Positions 42,615 through 50,467 of a stretch of DNA of 64,000 bases are shown here, piece after piece. Origin of the DNA: JBGPLJ01 sp963826145 (GTDB lineage Bacteria > Pseudomonadota > Gammaproteobacteria > Steroidobacterales > Steroidobacteraceae); assembly GCA_963826145.1 (NCBI GenBank), contig CAWGVW010000001.1, positions 1,809,197-1,873,196 on the forward strand, read 5' to 3'. Made by a program: the position numbers and the translations under genes. The notes under the pieces were generated by a model. That model saw only the letters and a program-made list of their open reading frames with translations. It did not search any database and was not told the DNA's origin. The stretch's first letter is position 1. Each line of letters starts with the position of its first letter.

Positions 42615-45430
42615 GTGTAGCGCCTCGTTTCGCCGGGCCCGTCGACATTCAGAACGCAGCGCGAGCAGATCTCAGGGTGCTCCGCAGCCGTGCCGACATC
42701 CGGGCGATGATGCCAGCAACGGATGCACTTCGTCTGCCCACTCGGCGTGACCCTGAGCCACACGCCCTCCCCGGCCGGTACCGCCCCTTCGGGAGTCGCG
42801 GAAGCGCGTTGCACGCGTGCCGCCGACGTGATCAGAAAGAATCGCAGCTCATCGCCGAGCGCGTTCACCCGCTCAAAGGTGTCCGCATTGCAGATGATCT
42901 CCACTTCGGCGTCGAGCGAGGATCCGATGGCATCCTGGGTGCGCAGTCGCTCGAGTTCACGCGTGACCTCGCCGCGCAACGCAAGGAGAAAGTCCCAATC
43001 GATGGCGCTCTCCTCTGCGGCAGCCGGCAAAGCGTGCCAGGTTGCGAAGAACACCGACTGCGGCCGCGCGCCGGGGAGCGAGCGCCAGATTTCCTCGGCC
43101 GTGAAACTCAGGATCGGCGCGAGCCAGCGCACCATCGCTTCGGCGATGTGCAACATCGCAGTCTGTGCGGAGCGGCGCGGCGCACCGCTCGCCGGTGTCG
43201 TATACAGCCGGTCCTTGAGCACGTCGAGATAGAAGCCGCCGAGATCGACGGCACAGAAGTTGTGGACCTTCTGATAGATGAGATGAAAGGCGTTCTCGCG
43301 GTAGGCCGTGACGATTTCCTGCTGCAGCTCCGCTGTGCGGCGAATCGCCCAGCCGTCGACCGCCACGAGTTCACCGGCCGCAACCGCATCCCGCGCTGGA
43401 TCAAAGCCGCCGAGGTTTCCGAGGAGAAACCGCACGGTATTGCGCATGCGGCGATAGGAATCCGCTATGCGCTTCAGGATCTCGTCCGAAACGCTCATCT
43501 CATTCGCGTAGTCGGTAGCCGCCACCCAGAGCCTGAGCACGTCCGCGCCGAGCGAGCCGATGAGCTTCTGCGGCGCAATGAAATTGCCGAGCGACTTCGA
43601 CAACTTCCGTCCCTTCTCATCGACCGTAAAACCGTGGGTCAGCACGGCGCGATAGGGTGCGCGGCCGTGCAGCGCGACCGAGGTGAGAAGCGAGCTCTGA
43701 AACCAGCCGCGATGCTGGTCCGAGCCTTCGAGATAAAGATCCGCCGGCGAGGTGACGTCCGGGAAGATCGCCGGTACCGCGTGGTGCGCGACGCCCGAAT
43801 CGAACCACACGTCCATCACGTCGGGAGTTTTCTCGAAGTGCTCTGCGTCCGCGCCCAGCACTTCCCGCGGATCGAGATCGAACCAGGCATCGATCCCGCC
43901 CACATCGACCCGCTGCGCGACTGCCTCGAGAAGATCCGTCGCCTTCGGATGCAGTTCGCCGGTTTCCTTGTGCACGAAGAGCGCGAGCGGCACGCCCCAG
44001 GTGCGCTGGCGCGAAATGCACCAATCGGGCCGGCTCTCGATCATGCCCGTGATGCGCACCTGGCCCCAGTCCGGCATCCAGCGGACTTTGCGGATCTCCT
44101 CGAGCGTCTTCGCTCGCAAGCCGCTGCGGTCCATGCTGATGAACCATTGCGGCGTCGCCCTGAAGATCACCGGCGTCTTGTGCCGCCAGCAAACCGGATA
44201 GCTGTGCACATAGTTCTCGACATGCAGCAGTGCTTCGCGCTCGCGCAGCACGTCGATGATTTTCGCGTTGGCGTCGAACACGTTCTGGCCCGCAAAGAGC
44301 GGCACGCGCGCGAGAAACCGCCCGTCCGGTCCGACGGGATTTTCGATTTCGAGCCCGTAGCGGATGCCGACGTTGTAGTCATCGAGGCCGTGGCCGGGCG
44401 CGGTGTGCACGAGCCCCGTTCCCGCATCGAGCGTGACATATTCGCCGAGGACGATCGGGACCACGCCGACCGCGCCCGGATTGAACGGATGCGTCACCTT
44501 CAGATTCTCGAGATCGCGCCCCTTCAGCGTGCGCAGCGTCTTGAAGGATTCGATGCCCGCGCGCTTCGTGACAGCCGCGACGAGATCCGTTGCGAGGAGC
44601 AGCCGCTCCGCGCCGGGCGCTCCGCTCTCGACGATCGAATACTCCAAATCCGGATGAACGGCGACAGCGCGATTGGCCGGCAGCGTCCAGGGCGTGGTCG
44701 TCCAGATCACCGCGCTCAGTGGTTCAAGCGCCGCTGGCGCGATGCCGATTCGCTTCGCCCATTCGCCGGGCTCGGCGATCGCGAAGCGCACGTCGACGCT
44801 CGGATCGGTGCGCTCCTCGTATTCCACTTCCGCTTCCGCTAGCGCCGAGCGGCAATCGAGGCACCAGTGCACGGGCTTGTAGCCCTTGTAGAGGTGGCCG
44901 TTCTTGATGATTCCGGCGAACGCGCGCAGCTGCTCGGCTTCATAACGCGGCAGCATGGTGAGATACGGGCGCTCCCAGTCGGCCAGCACGCCGAGACGCT
45001 TGAAATCCGCGCGCTGTACGTTCACCTGTTCCTCGGCGAACTTTCGGCAGGCGGCGCGGAACGCTTTCGCATCGAGCTTCGCGCCGACGCGGCCGTGCTT
45101 CTTTTCGACCTGGTGCTCGATCGGCAGGCCGTGGCAGTCCCAGCCCGGCACGAAAGGCGTATCGAAGCCATCGAGGTTGCGCGACTTGACGACGATGTCC
45201 TTCAGCACCTTGTTGATCACGTGACCGAGATGGATGGCGCCGTTTGCGTACGGCGGTCCGTCGAGGTACGCGAACTTCGGCCGCCCCTTCGAGACCGCCC
45301 TCAGCTTCCCGTAGATGTCCTCTCGATCCCACCAGGCGAGCATTTCCGGTTCGCGCCGCGCGAGGTCCGCCTTCATCGGAAAATCCGTCTGCGGGAGCTG
45401 GATCGTGTCTTTGTAATCGCGTTTCGTCAC
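42611..45430 (-). CDS. ileS: Isoleucine--tRNA ligase
   Basis: A 939-residue class I aminoacyl-tRNA synthetase. The HIGH motif is at PPYANGAIHLGHV, the KMSKS motif is KGRKLSKSLGNF, and the editing (CP1) domain lies between them (TTTPWTLPANRAVAVHPD). The C-terminal zinc finger is present (CIRCWHHRPDVG...CSRC). GTG start at 45430 (MTKRDYKDTIQLPQTDFPMKADL), overlapping the ribF stop by one base. Length and motifs are normal for the bacterial bacillus/E. coli-like type that is mupirocin-sensitive in relatives; resistance is not judged. Confidence 0.97.
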   Translation of the reverse strand: MTKRDYKDTIQLPQTDFPMKADLARREPEMLAWWDREDIYGKLRAVSKGRPKFAYLDGPPYANGAIHLGHVINKVLKDIVVKSRNLDGFDTPFVPGWDCHGLPIEHQVEKKHGRVGAKLDAKAFRAACRKFAEEQVNVQRADFKRLGVLADWERPYLTMLPRYEAEQLRAFAGIIKNGHLYKGYKPVHWCLDCRSALAEAEVEYEERTDPSVDVRFAIAEPGEWAKRIGIAPAALEPLSAVIWTTTPWTLPANRAVAVHPDLEYSIVESGAPGAERLLLATDLVAAVTKRAGIESFKTLRTLKGRDLENLKVTHPFNPGAVGVVPIVLGEYVTLDAGTGLVHTAPGHGLDDYNVGIRYGLEIENPVGPDGRFLARVPLFAGQNVFDANAKIIDVLREREALLHVENYVHSYPVCWRHKTPVIFRATPQWFISMDRSGLRAKTLEEIRKVRWMPDWGQVRITGMIESRPDWCISRQRTWGVPLALFVHKETGELHPKATDLLEAVAQRVDVGGIDAWFDLDPREVLGADAEHFEKTPDVMDVWFDSGVAHHAVPAIFPDVTSPADLYLEGSDQHRGWFQSSLLTSVALHGRAPYRAVLTHGFTVDEKGRKLSKSLGNFIAPQKLIGSLGADVLRLWVAATDYANEMSVSDEILKRIADSYRRMRNTVRFLLGNLGGFDPARDAVAAGELVAVDGWAIRRTAELQQEIVTAYRENAFHLIYQKVHNFCAVDLGGFYLDVLKDRLYTTPASGAPRRSAQTAMLHIAEAMVRWLAPILSFTAEEIWRSLPGARPQSVFFATWHALPAAAEESAIDWDFLLALRGEVTRELERLRTQDAIGSSLDAEVEIICNADTFERVNALGDELRFFLITSAARVQRASATPEGAVPAGEGVWLRVTPSGQTKCIRCWHHRPDVGTAAEHPEICSRCVLNVDGPGETRRYT

Positions 45431-46362
45431 TAGTGTCTCTGGGCGGCCAGCGCCGCCTTTGCCTGTCTTGCGTCCTCGTGCATCTGCAACACCATGTCAT
45501 CGAGGCTCGGAAACATGCGCTCCTCGCGCAGTTTCGCGACGAACTCGACGCGCAGATGCTCGCCGTAGAATTCATCGGCGAAATCGAACAGGTGCACCTC
45601 GAGCACCGGTTCCTTGCCGTTCACGGTCGGGCGGGTCCCGACGCTCGCGACCCCGGGCAGCAACGGCCCTCCTTCTCTCGCGGCTTGCACCGCGAAGATC
45701 CCCCAGAGTGGAAAGCTGCGCCGCAATTTCAGGTTCGCCGTTGCAAAACCAAGCTTGCGTCCGAGCTGCTCCCCGCGGACGACGCGGCCCGTGGCCTGAT
45801 AGCGCCGGCCGAGCAGGCGTTCGGCCGACTCGAGATCGCCGCGCGCGAGTGCCTCCCGTACGCCCGTGCTGCTGACGCGCTCGCCGAGCACCATCACCGG
45901 CGCCACAATCTCGACCGCAAAGCCCATCTTCGATCCTGAGAGCTCGAGCGTCTCGCCGGTGGTGGCTCCGCCGGCGCCGAATCGAAAGTCATGCCCGATG
46001 ACCACATGTTGCGCGCCAAGCTTCGCAATCAGCAGATCCTCGACGAACTGAAGGCCGGTCATTGCCTGCAGCTTCGAGTCGAACCGCAGCACCAGGAACC
46101 GGTCGAGCCCGCGCCAGGCGAGGAGCCCGAATTTGTCGCGCAACCTCGTGAGTCGCGGGGGCGCATTCGCGGGGTCGATGAATTCGCGCGGCATCGGCTC
46201 GAACGATACGAGCGTCGACGGCAGGCCGAGTCGTGACGCATTACTGCACAAGCGACGCAGGATGTCCTGGTGTCCCAGGTGCACGCCATCGAAGGTGCCG
46301 ATCGTCGCGACGCAGCCATGGTGGCGCGCGCGAAGGTTGTGCAATCCGCGGATGAGTTCCAT
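45430..46362 (-). CDS. ribF: Bifunctional riboflavin kinase / FAD synthetase
   Basis: It makes FMN and then FAD from riboflavin. The 310 residues hold the N-terminal FMN adenylyltransferase domain (ATIGTFDGVHLGHQDILRRL with the HxGH motif; LIAKLGAQHVVIGHDFRFG; VSSTGVREAL) and the C-terminal kinase domain (RRYQATGRVVRGEQLGRKLGFATANL, VASVGTRPTVNG, LEVHLFDFADEFYGEHLRVEF). ATG 46362 (MELIRGLHN) has AAGG upstream. The frame is open far upstream over murJ, but that part is a shadow. Confidence 0.96.
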   Translation of the reverse strand: MELIRGLHNLRARHHGCVATIGTFDGVHLGHQDILRRLCSNASRLGLPSTLVSFEPMPREFIDPANAPPRLTRLRDKFGLLAWRGLDRFLVLRFDSKLQAMTGLQFVEDLLIAKLGAQHVVIGHDFRFGAGGATTGETLELSGSKMGFAVEIVAPVMVLGERVSSTGVREALARGDLESAERLLGRRYQATGRVVRGEQLGRKLGFATANLKLRRSFPLWGIFAVQAAREGGPLLPGVASVGTRPTVNGKEPVLEVHLFDFADEFYGEHLRVEFVAKLREERMFPSLDDMVLQMHEDARQAKAALAAQRH

Positions 46363-46454
46363 TGCAGCCTTGAGGCGGAAGTGCGCTGAATGATAAGGGA
46401 AAACGGTAGTTTTCGCGCCCCGGAATGCGCGGGCGGTGGATGCGGGCCGGTGCG

Positions 46455-47993
46455 CTAGGGCGTGCGGAAATGCCGGTAACGCATGCCGAGCGCGAGCAGG
46501 ACCGCGGCGTAGGCGGCGACCGCGCCGAAGATCACGAGGCTGATGCGCAGCGCCCGGTGCACGCCATCGAGGGTCATCCAGTGCTGCAAGGGTCCCGCTG
46601 TGAAAAGGACGACGGCCGTCATCGCGGCGGTCGCCGCACCCACGCGCAGCGCAAAGCTTCCCCAGCCCGCCACCGGCGTGAAAATGCCGTCCCGGCGCAG
46701 TCGCCGGTAGAGGAACGCAGCGTTCAGACAGGCCGTGAGCGATGTGGATGCCGCGAGCACAACGTGCGCTGCCTTGAATTGCACGAACTGGTGAACCGTG
46801 AAGAGCGTGAGGCTCACCGCCATGCCGATCACGAGGCTGATCACCGCGTAGCGGACCGGCAGCTTCATCTCGTGGCGGGCGTAGAACCCCGGCACCAGGA
46901 TCCGCACGAGCGAGAAGCCGACGAAGCCCACACCATATGCCCACAGGGCGTAAGTGGTCATGAGCACATCGTCCGCGGTGAAGCGACCGTGGCCGTAGAC
47001 GGTTGCGACCAGCGGTCCCGCAAGCAGGATCAGGCCAGCCGCGGCCGGCAGACCAATCACGAGGAGCCCGCGCAAGCTCGCATCGAGCGTCTTGGAGAAT
47101 CGCTCGGTCGACTGCGTCGCGTGATGCGCCGCGAGCGCCGGCAGGATCGCCGTGCCCATCGCGATGCTGAAGATGCCGAGCGGAAATTCCATCAGGCGAT
47201 TGGCGTAGTAGAGCCAGCTCACACGACCGTCGCCGAGATGCGTAGAGAGGTTCGTGTTGAGGAGGAGGCTCACCTGCGCGATCGACGATCCGATGAGCAC
47301 CGGCACCATGAGCCCGACGATGCGCCGCACGCGCGGATCGCTCCATGCCCAGCGCGGCCGCGGCAGGAGATCAAGGCGCTTGAGCGACGGCAGCTGGAAG
47401 AGGAACTGCAGGATGCCCGCGGCAAATACCGCATAGGCGAGCACGTGCACCGAGCTCGAGTCGATGTAGATCGTCGCAATCAGGCAGACGTTCAGGATGA
47501 CCGGCGTGACAGCCGGAATCGCAAATCGACCATAGGCATTCAGCACGCCGCCCGCGAGCGATGTGAGCGAGATGAACATGAGGTACGGAAAGGTCCAGCG
47601 CAGGAGTTCCGCGCCGAGCGCAGCTTTTTCCGGGTTTGTCGCAAAGCCGGAGGCGAAGAGCCAGACAAGCACCGGCGCTGCGAGACATCCCGCGAGCGTC
47701 ACGACGCTGAGGAACCCGCCGAGAGTTCCCATGACCACGGCAACCAGGTCGCGTGCTTCGGCGTGGGTGCCGGTTGTCTTCGTTGCCGTGAAGACCGGCA
47801 CGAAGGCTTGCGAGAACGCGCCCTCGGCAAACATCCGGCGCCCGAAGTTCGGGATCATGAGCGCCACCAGGAAGGCATCCATGCCGCCCGTGGCACCGAA
47901 TACGGTTGCGAGCAGGATTTCGCGAACGAACCCGAGGACCCGCGAGATGAGCGTCATCGATCCGACGACGCCGGTATTGCGAAAGACGCTCAC
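46455..47993 (-). CDS. murJ: Lipid II flippase MurJ
   Basis: A 512-residue MOP-superfamily membrane protein with 14 helices that flips lipid II across the inner membrane for peptidoglycan synthesis. The N-terminus has the family signature GSMTLISRVLGFVREILLATVFGATGGMDAFLVALMIPN. FRRMFAEGAFSQAFVP occurs as GRRMFAEGAFSQAFVPVF, and the arginines and aspartates of the central cavity are kept. GTG start at 47993. It is separated by about 90 bp from ribF; the order rpsT, murJ, ribF, ileS is conserved in gammaproteobacteria. Confidence 0.96.
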   Translation of the reverse strand: MSVFRNTGVVGSMTLISRVLGFVREILLATVFGATGGMDAFLVALMIPNFGRRMFAEGAFSQAFVPVFTATKTTGTHAEARDLVAVVMGTLGGFLSVVTLAGCLAAPVLVWLFASGFATNPEKAALGAELLRWTFPYLMFISLTSLAGGVLNAYGRFAIPAVTPVILNVCLIATIYIDSSSVHVLAYAVFAAGILQFLFQLPSLKRLDLLPRPRWAWSDPRVRRIVGLMVPVLIGSSIAQVSLLLNTNLSTHLGDGRVSWLYYANRLMEFPLGIFSIAMGTAILPALAAHHATQSTERFSKTLDASLRGLLVIGLPAAAGLILLAGPLVATVYGHGRFTADDVLMTTYALWAYGVGFVGFSLVRILVPGFYARHEMKLPVRYAVISLVIGMAVSLTLFTVHQFVQFKAAHVVLAASTSLTACLNAAFLYRRLRRDGIFTPVAGWGSFALRVGAATAAMTAVVLFTAGPLQHWMTLDGVHRALRISLVIFGAVAAYAAVLLALGMRYRHFRTP

Positions 47994-48101
47994 GAGTCAG
48001 CGCTCGGCGGGGCGGGAATGGGCGGCGACCATGCCCTCGACTATAGCGGAAATGTGCCAGTTCCCGGGCACTTACACGCGCGCCGGGCAACGGGAGGCGC
48101 A

Positions 48102-48130
48102 TTGACAATTGGCAGGGTCGTCAGCACACT
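48102..48130 (+). promoter_or_regulatory. Predicted promoter of rpsT
   Basis: A perfect -35 hexamer TTGACA (48102-48107) is followed after 17 bp by CACACT (48125-48130), which matches the -10 consensus at three positions. The leader would be about 50 nt. Confidence 0.5.
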
Positions 48131-48186
48131 ACGCGCCCTTTTGAGCCGCCGGCGAGCCGCGCGGCGAGTGCCTTCAGGAGTCGACT

Positions 48187-48450
48187 TTGGCCAATACGAA
48201 ATCCGCCGAAAAAGCAGCGCGCCAGGCCGTGGTCCGCCGTGCTCGTAACGTTGTCCATCGCTCGCGCCTGCGCTCGGCGCTGCGCGACGTCACGCAAGCC
48301 ATCGCGAGCGGCAAGAAAGATGTGGCGCAGGCCGCTTACAAGACGGCCGTGCCGGTCATCGACACGATGGTGACCAAAGGCATGATCCACAAGAACAAGG
48401 CCGCGCGTCACAAGAGCCGCCTCGCTCACGGCGTCAAGGGACTGAAGTAA
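48187..48450 (+). CDS. rpsT: 30S ribosomal protein S20
   Basis: An 87-residue basic protein that binds 16S rRNA (MANTKSAEKAARQAVVRRARNVVHRSRLRSALRDV...). The start codon is TTG with AGGAG 6 nt upstream. The rare UUG start of rpsT is also known in E. coli, where it is part of S20 self-regulation; conservation here suggests the same control. The 3' end overlaps obgE by 17 bp on the other strand. Confidence 0.97.
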   Translation: MANTKSAEKAARQAVVRRARNVVHRSRLRSALRDVTQAIASGKKDVAQAAYKTAVPVIDTMVTKGMIHKNKAARHKSRLAHGVKGLK

Positions 48451-49477
48451 GAGCCTCGCGCTTCGCCGCGAGCGCTTCCAGCTCCTCCATCACCCGCGCG
48501 CAAAGTTCGCGCGTTCCGCGACCCGTCGCCGCGGATATTTCAAACACCGGACCCTTCCAGCGCAGACGTCGCACGATATCGGCGGCGCGGCGCTTTGTCT
48601 CTGCCGCGTCGAGCAGATCAACCTTCGTGAGAACGAGCCAGCGTTGCTTGGCCGCCAGTTCCGGGCTGAACTTCTTGACCTCTGCGGCAATCGCCCGCGC
48701 GTCCTTGACGGGATCTGCATCGGGATCCAGCGGCGCGATATCGACGAGGTGCAGCAGCACGCGTGTGCGCTGCAGGTGCTTGAGGAACCGAATGCCGAGC
48801 CCCGCGCCCTCCGCGGCGCCTTCGATGAGCCCCGGAATGTCGGCCATCACGAAACTGCGCTGCTCGCCCACGCTGACGACACCCAGATTCGGGTACAGAG
48901 TCGTGAACGGGTAGTCGGCGACCTTCGGGCGCGCGGCCGACACGGAGCGGATCAGTGTCGATTTGCCCGCGTTCGGCAGGCCGAGAAGGCCCACGTCCGC
49001 AAGGACCTTCAGTTCCAGCTTAAGCGATCGCTGCTCGCCGGGCAGCCCGGGACCCGCCTTGCGTGGCGCGCGGTTGGTACTCGACTTGAACTTGGTGTTG
49101 CCCCAGCCGCCCTTGCCGCCCTGCGCGACCAGCAGGACTTGCCCAGCCGTCTTGAGGTCGCCCAGCACTTCATCGGTTTCTTCATCCTGGATCACCGTTC
49201 CCGTTGGCACGGCCACGTAGAGATCTTCGCCCGAGCGGCCGGTGCAATCGTTGCTCCCGCCCGGCTCGCCATGCTCGGCCTTGTAGGTCCGCGCTATTCG
49301 AAAGTCGGCGAGCGTATTGATGCCTTCCTGCGCTCGGAGGTAAACGCTGCCGCCGTGGCCGCCGTCACCGCCGTCCGGCCCGCCGAAGGGTACGAACTTT
49401 TCGCGGCGAAAGCTCACCTTGCCGCGCCCGCCATCGCCGGCCCGGATCATCGCCTTGGCTTCGTCAACGAATTTCAT
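48434..49477 (-). CDS. obgE: GTPase Obg/CgtA
   Basis: An essential ribosome-associated GTPase of late 50S assembly. The 347 residues hold the glycine-rich OBG fold (MKFVDEAKAMIRAGDGGRGKVSFRREK, GGHGGSVYLRA) and the G domain (G1 GLPNAGKSTL, G3 DIPGLIEGA, G4 LTKVDL, G5 SAATG). The C-terminus is short. It forms the classic rplU-rpmA-obgE operon, though the spacer to rpmA carries a palindromic repeat. Confidence 0.97.
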   Translation of the reverse strand: MKFVDEAKAMIRAGDGGRGKVSFRREKFVPFGGPDGGDGGHGGSVYLRAQEGINTLADFRIARTYKAEHGEPGGSNDCTGRSGEDLYVAVPTGTVIQDEETDEVLGDLKTAGQVLLVAQGGKGGWGNTKFKSSTNRAPRKAGPGLPGEQRSLKLELKVLADVGLLGLPNAGKSTLIRSVSAARPKVADYPFTTLYPNLGVVSVGEQRSFVMADIPGLIEGAAEGAGLGIRFLKHLQRTRVLLHLVDIAPLDPDADPVKDARAIAAEVKKFSPELAAKQRWLVLTKVDLLDAAETKRRAADIVRRLRWKGPVFEISAATGRGTRELCARVMEELEALAAKREALTSVP

Positions 49478-49486
49478 GTTTCTACT

Positions 49487-49548
49487 CCCTCTCCCGCTCG
49501 CGGGAGAGGGTTGGGGTGAGGGCCGGGGTGAGGGCTCGGGTGAGGGCC
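49487..49548. repeat. Palindromic repeat, copy B, with three GGGTGAGGG tails
   Basis: Stem CCCTCTCCCGC (49487-49497) and GCGGGAGAGGG (49500-49510) with a 2-nt loop, followed by three GGGTGAGGG units up to 49548. It lies in the rpmA-obgE gap, about 10 bp before the obgE start codon on the coding strand, so it would be close to the ribosome-binding region of obgE. Confidence 0.88.
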
Positions 49549-49619
49549 AAACAAAAACGGCGCTGCTCGTGCAGCGCCGCCGTGATTCTCCTCGCCGTCT
49601 GCCGGCGACCGGCCGGGTG

Positions 49620-49883
49620 TCAGGCCTCGTTCGGCCGAATGCTGACGAACGTCCGCTTGTCCTTGCCGCGCTGCTTGAACTCGACTTTGCCGGAGACCTT
49701 TGCGAACAACGTGTGATCGCGTCCGATGCCGACGTTCGTGCCCGGATGCCATTCGGTGCCGCGCTGGCGAATTAAGATGTTGCCGGCCAGCACTTCCTGC
49801 CCGCCGAACCGCTTGACGCCCAGGCGCTTGCTCTCCGAGTCGCGCCCGTTCCGTGTACTGCCGCCTGCTTTCTTATGTGCCAT
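49620..49883 (-). CDS. rpmA: 50S ribosomal protein L27
   Basis: An 87-residue ribosomal protein near the peptidyl transferase centre. The sequence starts MAHKKAGGSTRNGRDSESKR and contains GGQEVLAGNILIRQRGTEWHPG and the typical end. It is in the operon rplU-rpmA-obgE. Confidence 0.98.
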   Translation of the reverse strand: MAHKKAGGSTRNGRDSESKRLGVKRFGGQEVLAGNILIRQRGTEWHPGTNVGIGRDHTLFAKVSGKVEFKQRGKDKRTFVSIRPNEA

Positions 49884-49907
49884 AAACCAATCTCCAATTC
49901 ATTCGTG

Positions 49908-49944
49908 CCCTCTCCCGCTTGCGGGAGAGGGCCAGCGTGAGGGC
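49908..49944. repeat. Palindromic repeat, copy C, with one GTGAGGG tail
   Basis: Stem CCCTCTCCCGC (49908-49918) and GCGGGAGAGGG (49921-49931), loop TT, then one GCGTGAGGG unit. It fills the gap between rplU and rpmA and ends at the rplU stop codon. Confidence 0.88.
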
Positions 49945-50256
49945 TCAGCCTACGATCTTCGTGATCTTCACTTCCGTGAAGCGCTGGCGATGGCCCTTGT
50001 TGCGCATGTAGTGCGCACGGCGCTTGAATTTGATGATGCTGACCTTGTCAGCCTTGCCCTGCGCCTGAACCGTCGCTGTTACCTTGCCGCCTGCGACATA
50101 GGGAGCGCCGATCCGGATGGTCGCGCCCTCGCCAACGACCAGCACCTGGTCGAAGTCGACGGAGGCTCCCGCTTCGGCCTCGAGCTTCTCGATGCGAAGC
50201 ACGCTGCCCTCTTCCACGCGGTACTGTTTTCCGCCGGTGGCGATCACCGCAAACAT
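49945..50256 (-). CDS. rplU: 50S ribosomal protein L21
   Basis: A 103-residue ribosomal protein (MFAVIATGGKQYRVEEGSVLRIEKL...), with the conserved KFKRRAHYMRNKGHRQRFTEVKI end. TGGAG lies about 7 nt before ATG. It is the first gene of rplU-rpmA-obgE and has a strong promoter at 50303-50331. Confidence 0.98.
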   Translation of the reverse strand: MFAVIATGGKQYRVEEGSVLRIEKLEAEAGASVDFDQVLVVGEGATIRIGAPYVAGGKVTATVQAQGKADKVSIIKFKRRAHYMRNKGHRQRFTEVKITKIVG

Positions 50257-50302
50257 TTGAATTCTCCAGAAAAATTAGGGCGTTGGCCCCAAAAGGCGCG
50301 CC

Positions 50303-50331
50303 ATTCTACGGGGCTCGCCCGGGACGGTCAA
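50303..50331 (-). promoter_or_regulatory. Predicted strong sigma-70 promoter of rplU
   Basis: On the minus strand TTGACC (50326-50331) and TAGAAT (50303-50308) are exactly 17 bp apart, each with 5/6 consensus bases. Initiation near 50296 gives a leader of about 40 nt. Confidence 0.7.
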
Positions 50332-50467
50332 ACGGCATTCGGAATGCGGCCCGGGAACCGCGCTCTCGCGCTATCCTTAGCAATCAATCGGGAACTTTGG
50401 TTTTTTAGCGGGGAACTAACGGACGCCCGCGGCTCGGCCGCGTGGCGCGTCGAAAAAAACATCGCAA

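Noticed and set aside
42677..44842. A 721-codon open frame on the plus strand over ileS
   Set aside because: Antisense shadow of the tRNA synthetase; no motif, no ribosome-binding site, composition typical of reverse reading.
45430..47346. RibF as a 638-residue protein
   Set aside because: The N-terminal half would be the murJ shadow; RibF begins normally at 46362.
46425..48248. A 607-codon frame opposite murJ extending into rpsT
   Set aside because: Shadow frame rich in Arg, His and Glu; it would conflict with rpsT and its promoter.
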